From NCBI GenBank assembly GCA_963678485.1, contig OY782882.1, positions 2,418,001 to 2,482,000 of the forward strand: 64,000 nucleotides of DNA, in the 5' to 3' direction. The stretch is from CALGYY01 sp963678485 (lineage in GTDB: Bacteria; Bacteroidota; Bacteroidia; Bacteroidales; CAIWKO01). How positions within the stretch are numbered: position 1 is the stretch's first letter; each line of letters opens with the position of its first letter. Shown here one piece after another: positions 32,760-44,000 of this stretch. Below the pieces are notes generated by a model. The model ran no database searches. It was not told the DNA's origin and was given only the letters and a program-made list of their open reading frames with translations. Made by a program: the position numbers and the translations under genes.

Positions 32760-33087
32760 TAGGCATTTGACTTATTTTTTTATGCACGATATAAACATAT
32801 TATATAGCAGTGTATCATAAGTTTATAAGACAATTAAAATTTAGTCTAAAAACAAATCTTTAAAAAGCTATATATAAGTGACCAAAAAGAGGTTTTTATA
32901 CTTATTTTTGGCAACATTGTTTTTCATATGAGTAAAAATAAGGAATATTCATGGTTTGTATGCACATTTCTATACAATTATTTAAATGAATATATTTTTC
33001 AAGATATATCTGTGTGCAGATTAATCCAACGAAAATGTCTTTTTCTTAGGGAACTAGCTCTATTTAATTTTGATTAAATCACTTTTT
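32760..33087. promoter_or_regulatory. control region between zinc-ribbon gene and giant operon
   Basis: AT-rich 300-base gap. An inverted pair TATATAGC (32801-32808) / GCTATATA (32867-32874) is a possible dyad. TATTTTTG at 32903-32910 fits TAnnTTTG but lies about 180 bases from the ATG and lacks a clear -33 box. No small gene seen. Confidence 0.35.
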
Positions 33088-36000
33088 ATGTGTCTTTATA
33101 AAAGAATTTACAATAACGTTAGTAGGCTACTGGTTCGAAGGGCCACTTTTTTACTGATTTTTTTTCTTAGCGGTTATTTTGTCCAAGGACAAACAAATCC
33201 CACGGCACAAAGTCTTCCGTATAGCCAGGACTTTGGAACTACTACTTTTACATCAATGCCTACGGGAATGGCCGCATGGCAAGCAAAGAATGCACCAAAA
33301 TCGAGTCAGAGTGCTGCTGAGTCAAGTATTCCTAAAGCAAATGCCTCAGTAACTGCGGCAACAAGTGCTCAGACAACGGCAGGATGTTATGGCTATTGCA
33401 CAAGCAGTAACGGTAGATTGTATCTTCAAGCAAGTGGGACCGATACAACAAATGGTACTAATCAAGCTGTGCTGGCAGTTGCAACGACAGCTTACAATAC
33501 AATAAAAGTATCTTATAAAGTCGAAATGATTGCTGCACGAGTTGGCGCAATTGGAGTTGTTCTGCAATATAGAGTTGGAACAACTGGCAGTTGGACTACC
33601 GTAACAAATAGTTCATATAGTCATGGAAGTTCAGACAGAAGTGCCGGGGCAATTGATCGGTATTTGAATTTGTCTTTACCAAGCTCAGTTGATAATAATT
33701 CTAATATTCAACTTCGTTGGGCAACATGGACAACAACTAGGTCTTCCAGCTATTCTGGTGTTGCTATTGATAGTATTCGGGTTACTGGATCTGTTACACC
33801 GAGTCTTTGGTATTTCCGAAGCAAACAAACAGGAAACTGGAATAGTGCCAGCACTTGGGAAATGTCAACCGATAATAGTAATTGGATTAATGCGACAGTT
33901 TTTCCAGACTATCAATGCAAATCAATAAATATTCAATCAGGGCATACAGTAACCCTTACTGCAAGTGATACAATTGATGAGGTTACTATAAATGGTACTC
34001 TATGTTATGGAAATAATACGGGAAGTACTTTGACAATTAATAATGGTACAGGTACAGATTTAACTATTAATGGAACCTTTCAGGATTATGGACCAAATAG
34101 CATTGCTTGGTCGTCAAGTGCAAGGTGGGTTTTTGGGAGCAGCGGAACAATTATAAGGACGAGGTCTACCTCATCTGATTCTTGGAGAGATAATTATTAT
34201 AATGGAATAAGTAATATTCCATCAACGGCTAATTGGATTATTAGGAAAACAGGAACTGATAATCCGTTAGTGTCTTCGACAGGAAGCATGTATTATCCTA
34301 ACCTTATTATCGAGAACGATACAGCATCGGTTTGGACAACCACAAGTTCTTCTTCTTTTTCTGGAACAGAATATATAAGAGTTATGGGAAACCTTGACAT
34401 CGGCGGCAATGGTAGTGGTTACGTGAGTTTTCTTGATGAAAACACGAATGCATCAGCTGTTTACATTTTGGGAAGTTTGACGGTAAGAAGTGGATCTACA
34501 TTGCGTAATTATGGTACTGGAGTAAATGTTCTTGGGACGGATTTGTTGGTAAATGGAACAATAAGTTATGGAAGTAGTAATAATCGTTTAATACAATTTG
34601 CCGGCACCAACAACCAACAAATTTCAGGGACAGGAACTATTGATATATACAATTTGACGATTAACAAGTCCTCAAATAACCTTACTCTAGGGAAATCAAT
34701 TACAGTCGCCCATACGCTAACGCTTACAAGTGGAGATGTAATTCTTGGAGCGTATGATTTGACATTAGGTACTTCTGGAACAATAAGCGGGCAAAGTAGT
34801 GGTAGCTATGTTCAATCAACCAGTACTGGCAAATTAATAAAAAAATATTCGGCGGCTTCTGGTTTCACATTCCCGCTTGGAGATGCAACCTATTATTCAC
34901 CATATACATTAACTTTTAATTCGGGCACTTTTGGTGCGTCAGCTGCTATTGCTATTAGGGCAATTAATTCAGCAGAATCGCATCATGCCGGTTTTGCAAA
35001 TCGTATTAATAGATATTGGGAAGTTGGAATTACAGATATTACAAATCCGAATGCATCTGCAAGTTATATATATGTAGATAGCGATATAACTGGCGCTGAA
35101 ACGAGTTTTGTTAGTAGTCGATGGAATGCAACGAATAATTTGAAAAAAGTAGGAACGGTTAGTGTTTCGTCCAATACTGCAAACGTTCCTTCTGGTGTAT
35201 TTCAAGCAGGCAATTATTCTGTTGCGTCTATTTGTTCGATAACCGCGGAAGCGGGTTCAAATCAAACGATTAATTATGGCGATTCCATTAATATTACTGC
35301 ATCAGGCGGAGCATCATATGTATGGAGTACAGGTGGTACCACAGCAACCATTAATGTAAAACCAACATCCACCACAAATTATACAGTAACAGCAACCGAT
35401 AGTTATGACTGTACTGCCTCTGATTTTGTAACAATTACTGTTCAAACGTTACCTGGTAACTACTATTTCAGAAGCAAGCAAAATGGAAATTGGAACCAGA
35501 TTTCAAGTTGGCAAATGTCGCTTAACAACAACCTGTTTTTTAATGCAACATTTGTCCCAGATTATAGATGTAAAAGTATTTTAATCAGTGAAGGGAATGA
35601 AATAACTTTTGTTGTTTCTGATACGATTGATGAGGTTACTGTAAGTGGGAGTTTTAGTTATGCTGATAGTTCGGGATGCACAATGACAATTAATGACGGT
35701 GCAGGAGTAGATTTAACAGTTAACGGAGATTTCGGAGATTTAGGTCCAAATAATATAGTATGGCTTTCCAATTCAACATGGGTACTTGGAGCAACTGGTT
35801 CAATTTTAAGGACAAGATCAACTTCTTCTGATAATTGGCGTGATAAATACTCAAATGGAATAAGCAACATTCCTTCAACTGCAAATTGGATTATTGCCAA
35901 AATAGGATCTGATTCTCCAATTTTATCATCAACGGGAGGAATGTATTACCCAAATTTAATAATTGGTAATACAACAAGCACAATCTGGACTACATCGGGC

Positions 36001-39000
36001 AATTCCTCTTTTAATGGGTCATCAGATTTCCCAAGAATTAAAGGGAGTTTATATGTTGGTGGATTAGGATCGGGAGATGTAAATTTTAAAAATGAAAACA
36101 CATGTGCTTCCCCGACTTCTGTAAGTGGGAATCTCGTAATTGCTAGTGGTTCTATATTAGGTAATGAGGGCACTGGCTTTGATATTCGCGGCAACTTACA
36201 GGTTGATGGTACATTAAATTATGGTGCTTCAAATAATCGTTTAATCAGTTTTAGCGATACAAGTAGTCAACAAATTTCGGGTTCCGGAACAATTAACATT
36301 TATAATCTTTCGATTAATAAATCTGCACATAATCTCACTCTTGGGAGATCGCTCACTATTGACAATATGCTTACACTTACTAGTGGTGATATTGTCCTTG
36401 GTACCTATGATTTGACCCTGAGTCCCACAGCTGCAATCAGTGGACAAAATAGCAACAGCTATGTTCAATCAACCAGTACAGGGAAATTAATCAAGAAATA
36501 TAGTTCGGCAGGATCAGCATTTACTTTTCCTCTCGGAGATGCGACCAATTATTCTCCATATACGTTGACTCTAAATTCGGGAACTTATGGCGCTGCTGCT
36601 GCTATTTCAATTCGTGCTATCAATACTGCGGAGTCGCATCTTACCTCTTTTGCAAATCGCATCAATAGATATTGGGAAGTCGGTATTAATGATATTTCCG
36701 GAGCAGGAGGAACCGTTGAATATAAATATGTGGATAGTGATATTGTTGGTGCTGAAACGAATTTTGTTGCAACCGGATGGAATTCAACCTATGGATTGAA
36801 GAAGATTGGAACTGTCAGCCCGTCGACGAATACCGCTAATGTTTCACTTGGAGTGTATCTCCCAGGAAATTATTCTGCAGCCGCCATTTGCACACTGGTT
36901 GCAGATGCTGATTCCAATCGTACAATCAATTATGGTGATTCAACGAGCATCACAGCAACAGGAGGAACAAGTTATTACTGGAGCACTGGAGCAACAACTG
37001 CGACGATTAGTGTGAAACCATCGGCAACGACGAATTACACTGTAACAATAACCGACAATTATAGTTGCTCTGCCTCTGACTATGTGACTGTCACAGTACA
37101 GACAGTTCCAGGTAATTATTATTTTAAGAGTCGGGTTTCGGGATTGTGGAATGTAAGCTCCAATTGGTATATGTCAATGGATAATGTGCATTTCATTTTA
37201 GCAAGTTTTTATCCGGATTATCAATGCAAATCGATCACTATACAATCAAATCATTTAATAGATATATCTCAGAATGATACTATCGATGAGGTTATAGTAA
37301 ATGGAGGTCTGACCTATTATGATGGGGGCAGTGGAACTACTCTTACCATTAATGATGGTCCTGGTATTGATTTGACAGTGAATGGGACATTCTATGATCA
37401 GGGAGCAAATAGCATAGTTTGGCTTTCCAGTGCAGTGTGGGTAATGGGAGATACTGGAAATATTGTTCGGACGCGTTCTACTTCAGCTGATAATTGGCGG
37501 GATAAATATTCAAATGGAATTAGTACGATTCCCGAAAACTCAAATTGGTGGCTACGTAAAACCGGAACTGATGAGCCATTGCTTACTTCAGATAGTAATA
37601 TGTATTATCCAAATCTAATTATCCAAAACGAATGTATCACAGTATGGACAACCTCGCTGAATTCTTCCTTAAGAGGAGGAGGAGCACCTCCAACAATCAA
37701 AGGCTCTCTGAAAATTATTAACGGAGGTAAAGGAAACCGATGTGTTAACTTCCTTTATCAAAATAATAATGCAACAGCGTTGACTATTCCAAAAGACTTG
37801 GTGATTGAAACAGGATCAAATTTGAGATTATATGGGACAGGTCTGGATATTTATGGAGATATGAACATTGAGGGAACTCTTAGTTATGATAATTCGGATA
37901 GCCGTCTGATACGATTACTTGGAAGTAATGTTCAAAATGTAAATGCAGATGTTTCTCCAGGTATACTTAAATTAGAGATAAATAAAACAGCGAACAATGC
38001 AATATTAAGGAATACTCTTAATGTTGATAGCTTGTTAACTCTTGTAAAGGGGGATTTTGTTGTTGGTAATAATCAAATGATATTCTCACCAACTACTGTT
38101 GTTTTAGGAGCCAGCGATTCCAGTTACATTCAGACCAATGGCAATGGTTATTTGCAAAGGAAATATCAGATCAACCACAATGATTTAATTTACCCAATTG
38201 GAGATGCGAATTATTATACACCGATTTCATTTCATGTTGATTCACTTGGAATTGGTGCGAATCCTATGCTGTACTTCAGAACAGTAGGGTCTTCTGATCC
38301 TTCATTAATGGGTTTTGCTGATCGACTGAACCGCTATTGGGCTGTATCGGGGCGTGATTTATCCTTTGCTTCAGGAAGCGTAACATATACATACAATGAT
38401 GCTGATATTATAGGTAATGAGTCAAACTATGTTGCTACGCGCTGGTTTACTTATGATAGTATAAAGTGCATCGGCACGGTTAATCCGCAAACAAATACTG
38501 TTTATGGAGGCCCGGGTTTAATGTTTGCCAATACTTTTTCAGCAGGTGGAATATGTAACATAAATGCAACTATTAGTGGAAGCGACACAAATAATAGTAT
38601 TTGTTTTGGAGATACGGATACATTGACAGTGAATCATGCGAATAGCTATCATTGGAGCACCAATGCAAACACTCAATCCATTATTGTTAGTTCCTCAGGT
38701 GCATATTCAGTTACGGTTACTGGTCAATACGGATGTACTGCAGTTGACACAATTAATATTATTGTACATCCACTTCCAAATATAAGTCTGACTGCCGACA
38801 CAACCATCTATCTGGGCGCCATGGTACCCTTGATTGCTTCGGGTGGCGCTGAGTACACATGGAATCCAACCGAAAGTCTGATACCAACGGGTATTGACTC
38901 AGAACCAATAGCAAAGCCTAATGTTACAACCACCTATCATGTCCTCGTCGAAGATTCAATGGGTTGCGCTCAAACAGATTCCGTAACTGTTAGTATAGCT

Positions 39001-39870
39001 TCCGAGCCCGGTATCTATAGTATGGTTCTTTATCTTGACGAATCAAAAGTTATCTCGAATTATGCGCACGACACAAGTTATATGAACCATTACCTTGTTG
39101 CTGCATCAGATTCCATTGATTCGGTTACAAATAATATAAGCCGGGCGCTGTTGAAGATAAATTTAGATTCTTTTCCTGAGGGACTTGCAGTTCTTTCGGC
39201 ACAATTGTATTTCTATATTGATTCATTGACAGGGGAAAATGATTTTTGTTTTAGCTTGATAAATCAAAATTGGGACGAAAAGACATTGAATTGGAGTAAT
39301 CAACCGACATGTTTTGATACTATTTCTGATTCTATTTTTAAATTGAATAAAAGAGGCTTAAGTTCCCTTGATATAACGGAAATAATGCAATATTGGACAG
39401 ATAGTATTTTTCCTAATTACGGTTTAAAAATGAAATTGCTTAACGAGAGTTATGGGAACAGGGCTCGAATTTCAATAATAAATAAGAGAGGCAGCCCGCA
39501 CGTTACAGTTCCTTTTGTAATCATCCAATATGCAAAGAATCGAGGGTATTCTCCATTATCAAGGACATTAGATGGTGGTTATTACACATGTCCAGGGAAA
39601 CTATATTTTACGTATAACGAAGAATACTATCGTGATCCATCATTTAATAGGCTGGAATATAGAATATATAATGAAAAGAGAATTGTTGTTGGTGGACGTG
39701 ATAAAAATGGGGCAGCGATTGGGAGTACATTCTCACCTATTTTAACCGTTAAAAAGGGTATGAATAAATATGGTGTAAATGTGTCGTGGCTTGGGGCGGG
39801 TCATGGTTATTATGTTCTAGAAGTGACCTCTCCGAAAAATGAAAAGAGTTTTTTAAGATTTTATAGATAA
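33088..39870 (+). CDS. giant secreted adhesin-like protein with three tandem modules
   Basis: 2260 aa from the ATG at 33088; a TTG 18 bases upstream also opens the frame. Signal peptide ends at YFVQGQ. An N-terminal jelly-roll-like part (about 30-240) is followed by three related modules of about 550 residues (starts near 33811, 35464 and 37120). Each has a W-rich G-NWN...SxW start, beta-strand repeats with TSSD(N/S)WRD, and a PKD-like end (YVWSTGGTTATINVKP). A DNRLRE/CBM96-like domain (about 2020-2160) precedes a C-terminus ending GYYVLEVTSPKNEKSFLRFYR that resembles a type IX secretion sorting tail. Probably a surface or secreted adhesin. First gene of a 24-kb operon. Confidence 0.8.
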   Translation: MCLYKRIYNNVSRLLVRRATFLLIFFLSGYFVQGQTNPTAQSLPYSQDFGTTTFTSMPTGMAAWQAKNAPKSSQSAAESSIPKANASVTAATSAQTTAGCYGYCTSSNGRLYLQASGTDTTNGTNQAVLAVATTAYNTIKVSYKVEMIAARVGAIGVVLQYRVGTTGSWTTVTNSSYSHGSSDRSAGAIDRYLNLSLPSSVDNNSNIQLRWATWTTTRSSSYSGVAIDSIRVTGSVTPSLWYFRSKQTGNWNSASTWEMSTDNSNWINATVFPDYQCKSINIQSGHTVTLTASDTIDEVTINGTLCYGNNTGSTLTINNGTGTDLTINGTFQDYGPNSIAWSSSARWVFGSSGTIIRTRSTSSDSWRDNYYNGISNIPSTANWIIRKTGTDNPLVSSTGSMYYPNLIIENDTASVWTTTSSSSFSGTEYIRVMGNLDIGGNGSGYVSFLDENTNASAVYILGSLTVRSGSTLRNYGTGVNVLGTDLLVNGTISYGSSNNRLIQFAGTNNQQISGTGTIDIYNLTINKSSNNLTLGKSITVAHTLTLTSGDVILGAYDLTLGTSGTISGQSSGSYVQSTSTGKLIKKYSAASGFTFPLGDATYYSPYTLTFNSGTFGASAAIAIRAINSAESHHAGFANRINRYWEVGITDITNPNASASYIYVDSDITGAETSFVSSRWNATNNLKKVGTVSVSSNTANVPSGVFQAGNYSVASICSITAEAGSNQTINYGDSINITASGGASYVWSTGGTTATINVKPTSTTNYTVTATDSYDCTASDFVTITVQTLPGNYYFRSKQNGNWNQISSWQMSLNNNLFFNATFVPDYRCKSILISEGNEITFVVSDTIDEVTVSGSFSYADSSGCTMTINDGAGVDLTVNGDFGDLGPNNIVWLSNSTWVLGATGSILRTRSTSSDNWRDKYSNGISNIPSTANWIIAKIGSDSPILSSTGGMYYPNLIIGNTTSTIWTTSGNSSFNGSSDFPRIKGSLYVGGLGSGDVNFKNENTCASPTSVSGNLVIASGSILGNEGTGFDIRGNLQVDGTLNYGASNNRLISFSDTSSQQISGSGTINIYNLSINKSAHNLTLGRSLTIDNMLTLTSGDIVLGTYDLTLSPTAAISGQNSNSYVQSTSTGKLIKKYSSAGSAFTFPLGDATNYSPYTLTLNSGTYGAAAAISIRAINTAESHLTSFANRINRYWEVGINDISGAGGTVEYKYVDSDIVGAETNFVATGWNSTYGLKKIGTVSPSTNTANVSLGVYLPGNYSAAAICTLVADADSNRTINYGDSTSITATGGTSYYWSTGATTATISVKPSATTNYTVTITDNYSCSASDYVTVTVQTVPGNYYFKSRVSGLWNVSSNWYMSMDNVHFILASFYPDYQCKSITIQSNHLIDISQNDTIDEVIVNGGLTYYDGGSGTTLTINDGPGIDLTVNGTFYDQGANSIVWLSSAVWVMGDTGNIVRTRSTSADNWRDKYSNGISTIPENSNWWLRKTGTDEPLLTSDSNMYYPNLIIQNECITVWTTSLNSSLRGGGAPPTIKGSLKIINGGKGNRCVNFLYQNNNATALTIPKDLVIETGSNLRLYGTGLDIYGDMNIEGTLSYDNSDSRLIRLLGSNVQNVNADVSPGILKLEINKTANNAILRNTLNVDSLLTLVKGDFVVGNNQMIFSPTTVVLGASDSSYIQTNGNGYLQRKYQINHNDLIYPIGDANYYTPISFHVDSLGIGANPMLYFRTVGSSDPSLMGFADRLNRYWAVSGRDLSFASGSVTYTYNDADIIGNESNYVATRWFTYDSIKCIGTVNPQTNTVYGGPGLMFANTFSAGGICNINATISGSDTNNSICFGDTDTLTVNHANSYHWSTNANTQSIIVSSSGAYSVTVTGQYGCTAVDTINIIVHPLPNISLTADTTIYLGAMVPLIASGGAEYTWNPTESLIPTGIDSEPIAKPNVTTTYHVLVEDSMGCAQTDSVTVSIASEPGIYSMVLYLDESKVISNYAHDTSYMNHYLVAASDSIDSVTNNISRALLKINLDSFPEGLAVLSAQLYFYIDSLTGENDFCFSLINQNWDEKTLNWSNQPTCFDTISDSIFKLNKRGLSSLDITEIMQYWTDSIFPNYGLKMKLLNESYGNRARISIINKRGSPHVTVPFVIIQYAKNRGYSPLSRTLDGGYYTCPGKLYFTYNEEYYRDPSFNRLEYRIYNEKRIVVGGRDKNGAAIGSTFSPILTVKKGMNKYGVNVSWLGAGHGYYVLEVTSPKNEKSFLRFYR
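33811..38560 (+). repeat. three tandem ~1650-bp repeats inside the adhesin gene
   Basis: Module starts (Y-F-R/K-S-K/R...G-W/NW) are at 33811, 35464 and 37120, 1653 and 1656 bases apart. Modules 1 and 2 are clearly closer to each other than to module 3 (e.g. YVQSTSTGKLIKKYS in both, ...YIQTNGNGYLQRKYQ in the third), so duplication happened in steps. Confidence 0.85.
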
Positions 39871-39881
39871 TAATATAATAT

Positions 39882-40391
39882 ATGAAAAAAACATGGTTGT
39901 ATGTTGTGTTAATTAACACCTTACTTATATTAGTAATTATAGGGTATCTCTCATATGAGAGATATTCAGCCAAGAAAACCGCGTTTGTGGAATTGAATAA
40001 GGTATTTGATGGGTTTAAATATAAGACAGATGGAGAAACCCAATATAATACTATTGCAGCATCACGTCAACGAGTACTAGATAGTTTAGAGGCTGATTTA
40101 ATTGGTGCTCAAAGAGGCGGAGATGACTCTAAGGCAAAAATAATTCAAGAGGAATATCTTTCTAGACAAAGCAGAATGGAAGAAGAAAACAACATTCTTT
40201 CCCAAGAAATAACAAAAAGAGTTTGGTCTCAATTAACGCAATACATCATGGATTATTCAAAAGAGCAAAACTATAACTACGTTTTTGGAGGAAATGGAGA
40301 TGGGAGCTTGATGTATGGTGATGAGCGATTTAATATTACAAAAGAAGTTCTGGAATATGTCAATAAAAGATACGATGGGCAGAATAAATAA
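39882..40391 (+). CDS. OmpH/Skp-like periplasmic chaperone-type protein
   Basis: 169 aa. An N-terminal membrane helix or signal anchor (WLYVVLINTLLILVIIGYLSY), then AFVELNKVFDGFKYKT, a long helix with many Lys/Glu (about 60-120) and a C-terminal EQNYNYVFGGNGDGSLMYGDERFNITKEVLEYVN (key runs NYNYVFGGNGDGSLMYGDER, ITKEVLEYVNKRY). This is the OmpH/Skp layout: a strand-rich base and helical arms gripping unfolded outer-membrane proteins. Eleven bases after the adhesin stop. It may be a dedicated chaperone for the very large exported proteins encoded around it. Confidence 0.75.
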   Translation: MKKTWLYVVLINTLLILVIIGYLSYERYSAKKTAFVELNKVFDGFKYKTDGETQYNTIAASRQRVLDSLEADLIGAQRGGDDSKAKIIQEEYLSRQSRMEEENNILSQEITKRVWSQLTQYIMDYSKEQNYNYVFGGNGDGSLMYGDERFNITKEVLEYVNKRYDGQNK

Positions 40392-41022
40392 TTTTTTTAT
40401 TGCTGTTCTTTTTTGTGCGCTAAGTGCCTGTTCTAGCCAGATGATTCTTAGTCCAGATGAATATTTGGATTGGGTTTGCGATCCTTCTTCTGGGTTAATA
40501 ATTGAGAAAGAAATTGGGGATGTTATATATAAAGTAAAGTATTGTCCATATGATGCAGAAGTAATCAAAGAAATGAAAGATAGCAATGAGGAGATTACGA
40601 ATGAATCTTATAAGGCTAAGATGAACACCCAATTTAGTAGTCAAAAATTCATTTTAGAGATTCGAAATACTTCAGACGAAGGCGACGTCCTCGCGACCGG
40701 AGCAATGTCCGATGATGAGTATAGAAAACGAATAATATATCTTTCTTATGAGGTAGCTAATGATATAGTTTTAATCGATGGGAATGATACTTTATACTGC
40801 AAATTGGCGCAGTTTGAACAGATGTATAAAAGCGCGCCATATGTGAGAATAAATGCAATATTCGACATGTCTAAAAATGAAACCAGTGAATTTAATGGAA
40901 GCTCAAGACCTGTGTTTCATGATAAGGTTTTTGTATATAATGATGTAGTATGGAAAAATGGAATTGTGAAGTTTAAAATAAATGCAGAAAGTCTCAATAA
41001 GCTTCCCAAATTAGATATTTAA
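40375..41022 (+). CDS. putative lipoprotein
   Basis: 215 aa from the ATG at 40375 (MGRINNFFIAVLFCALSAC); longer frames exist but this start places a perfect lipobox LSAC with Cys19. It overlaps the chaperone gene by 17 bases. The mature part is acidic with few recognisable motifs (VCDPSSGLIIEKEIGDVIYKVKYCPYD, shown in part; EVANDIVLIDGNDTLYCKLAQFEQ in part). No family recognised. It is 10 bases ahead of the first YD/RHS-like gene. Confidence 0.7.
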   Translation: MGRINNFFIAVLFCALSACSSQMILSPDEYLDWVCDPSSGLIIEKEIGDVIYKVKYCPYDAEVIKEMKDSNEEITNESYKAKMNTQFSSQKFILEIRNTSDEGDVLATGAMSDDEYRKRIIYLSYEVANDIVLIDGNDTLYCKLAQFEQMYKSAPYVRINAIFDMSKNETSEFNGSSRPVFHDKVFVYNDVVWKNGIVKFKINAESLNKLPKLDI

Positions 41023-41032
41023 ATATTTGTAT

Positions 41033-44000
41033 ATGTTTCGAAAAATTAGAGAAAGCAAACTCACAAAAACCGTTGCGGTTTTTATTGCTTTAAACCTATT
41101 CTTAGATTTATTTATGCCGGCTTTAGCGAAAGCAATTACTGGAGGCCCAAGTCAACCAGAGGTTCAAGCTTTTGAGCCTGTCGGAACCGATCAAATGGTT
41201 GATCCTTTCAGTGGCGATTTTACATACAATATTCCATTATTGGATGTTGGTGGATATCCAGTAAACATAAGTTATCATTCAGGCATTACAATGGAGCAAG
41301 AGGCAAGCTGGGTTGGATTAGGATGGAATATAAATCCTGGTGTAATTAATAGAAATATGCGAGGAGTCCCAGATGATTTTAATGGAGATGAAATAGAAAC
41401 ACAGTATTCATTAAAACCAAATGTGACATATGGTGTTAGAGGTGTCATAGGAGCCGAGCTTTTTGGATTAGATATTTTACAGGGATCAGCTGGATTAGGA
41501 ATTAATTATAATACATATCGCGGGGTTGGAATGCAAACAATATTGAATGTTGGAATTTCTGGAGGAGATGATTCTAAACCAAGTATGTGTGCTAACCTAG
41601 GATTAACAGGAGGCAGCGAAGGCCTATCTATAAGCGGGAATCTGTCATACGCTCGGAAAGGTAAGAAATTAAATGATGAGAGTTATTCAATTGGCGTTGG
41701 GAGCACATTTTGTTCAACGGAAGGATTAAAGGATCTGTCTTTTAATTTAGATTATTCAAATGACTTGGGGTCATCAGGATTAAATTTAGTAAAGAGAAAG
41801 GAAGCTGGTGTCGGGAATGTTTCTACCGGACACTCAATTAGTTTTAATTCATCAACATACACACCATCACTAGATATGCCAATGATTAATTCTTCTATAT
41901 CATTTGCATGTAAAATTGGTTTGGATGCAGTTGCAGCGGATGCTTGGTTGAATATTTCTGGCTATTATTCCCGACAGGAATTATACAGTAAATCTGAAGT
42001 TGCCAATGCATATGGATATTTATATTCTTCGAATGGTGAAACAGATGAAAAAGCAATGCTTGATTTTAATAGGGAAAAGGATGGTTCATATATGAGAGAA
42101 AAACCCATCTTACCCCTTGCATATATGTCTTATGATGTTTATAGTGTTTCTGGTCAGGGTATAGGAGGGGTATTTAGACCTTTTTTATCAAGTGTTGGTC
42201 AGGTTTTCGACCCAAAAGTTAATAATTATGGTGCAGGAGGGAGTCTTGGGGGAGAAATTGGAGCTCTGAATATTGTTAAAGGGGGTATTGATATTTCTGT
42301 TAATTATACTCAATCAACTTCGCATAAATGGATAAAAAATAATGGATTAAGTGATATATTACAATTTGGAAATTATTCAAACGGCAGTCAAACAGCATCT
42401 CCCTATTATTTTAGGGAGGTAGGGGAGACTTCTATCGAATCAGATGATGGGTTTATCGATGCAATGGGGGGACGTGGGGTTGTTACTCCTGAAATAAGTG
42501 GATCTGGTTATACATTTTCCGTTAAACCTAACTTGTACGATAAAAACAATCACGCACTTGGTGGTTCTTCAATAAAGCGAAATGTACAAGCAAAAAGGAA
42601 TCAGCTGTTTATTCCTCTTAATGCTGAACAAGCAACATATTTTGGCGTTGAGAAAGAAATTAATTATTATACCTATAATAATGGAGTATATTCAACGGCT
42701 TCTGAACCACGAATGGTTACTGATGAAAGCAAGCCTCATCATATTTCTGAAATTACAACATTACGGCCGGATGGAATGAGATATGTATATGGAATACCTG
42801 CATATAATCATGATCAGCGAGAAATGGCGTTTAGTTGTGAAGGAGCTAAAATTGCGGGACAGTATGTGTTCTACACTGATGGAGTGGATAATGTTGCACC
42901 AAATAGTAAGGGTCGTGATGGTTACCTAAAATGTACTGTGTTGCCTGATTATGCTTATGCATATTTACTCACATCAATTTTATCGGCTGATTATGTTGAT
43001 AGAGATGCTATTCCAGGACCTTCTAAGGGGGATCTGGGAACATATACAAAATTTTCCTATGTGCAGGTAAAGAATTATAAATGGAAGAATCCTTATGATA
43101 AACCGGGTGCAATCGGATCCTTCGCAATTCTAAATGAAGGCATCAAAGAAGATAAAGAAGATGATAAAGCTACGTATGTGCAGGGAGTTAAAGATCTCTG
43201 GTTTCTTCATAAAATTGAAACAAAGACACATGTGGCAGTTTTTTATATGAGTAATGAAGCGAGATATGATGCTTGTTCTAATGATGGTGTAAAAAGTATG
43301 AAACTTGACAGTATTAAGCTTTTTCCTATTGTTGATTATGAGGAGTTACAAGATGGAGCAACCGCAATAAAAACAGTTCATTTTAAATATTCACATCGCT
43401 TGTGTACGGGAGTCTGGAATAATTTTAACCCTACTGAAAATGGCAAGCTGACTTTAGAGGAGATATATTTTACTTATGGTAATTCACATAAAGGTGAGTT
43501 GAATAAGTATAAGTTTGATTATAGTGAAAAAAACCCGCCCTATAATCCAACTGCGTTTGATCGTTGGGGGAATTATCAAGATTATTCATCAACACTTCCT
43601 AACAGTGAATTTCCATATACAACCCAAGACGAAGGTGATGCGAACGTAAATGCCTCAGCCTGGTGTTTAACAAAAATTGATCTTCCATCAGGAGGGTCAA
43701 TAGAAGTTGGATACGAATCGGATGATTATGCATTTGTAATGAATAAGCGTGCGAAGCAAATGATTTCAATTGCTGGCTTTAATTCTTCCGATGCATACTC
43801 TGCAAGTAATGCATTATACAACGGTACAACAGCAAATAACTATTTATTTTTTGCTAAAGATCCAGCTATTGATATTGATGAATATTTTAAGGATCAAAAT
43901 GGAAGGGTTGATAGCGTCCTATTTTATAGATGTTCAGTTAAAATTATTCCTTCATCAAGTTATTCTGAAACTGTTTCTGGATACGCAAAAATAAAATCAT

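Noticed and set aside
35658..36468. Minus-strand frames antisense to the adhesin gene
   Set aside because: They mirror the repeated strand-rich codons of the plus-strand gene; no start context, no domain.
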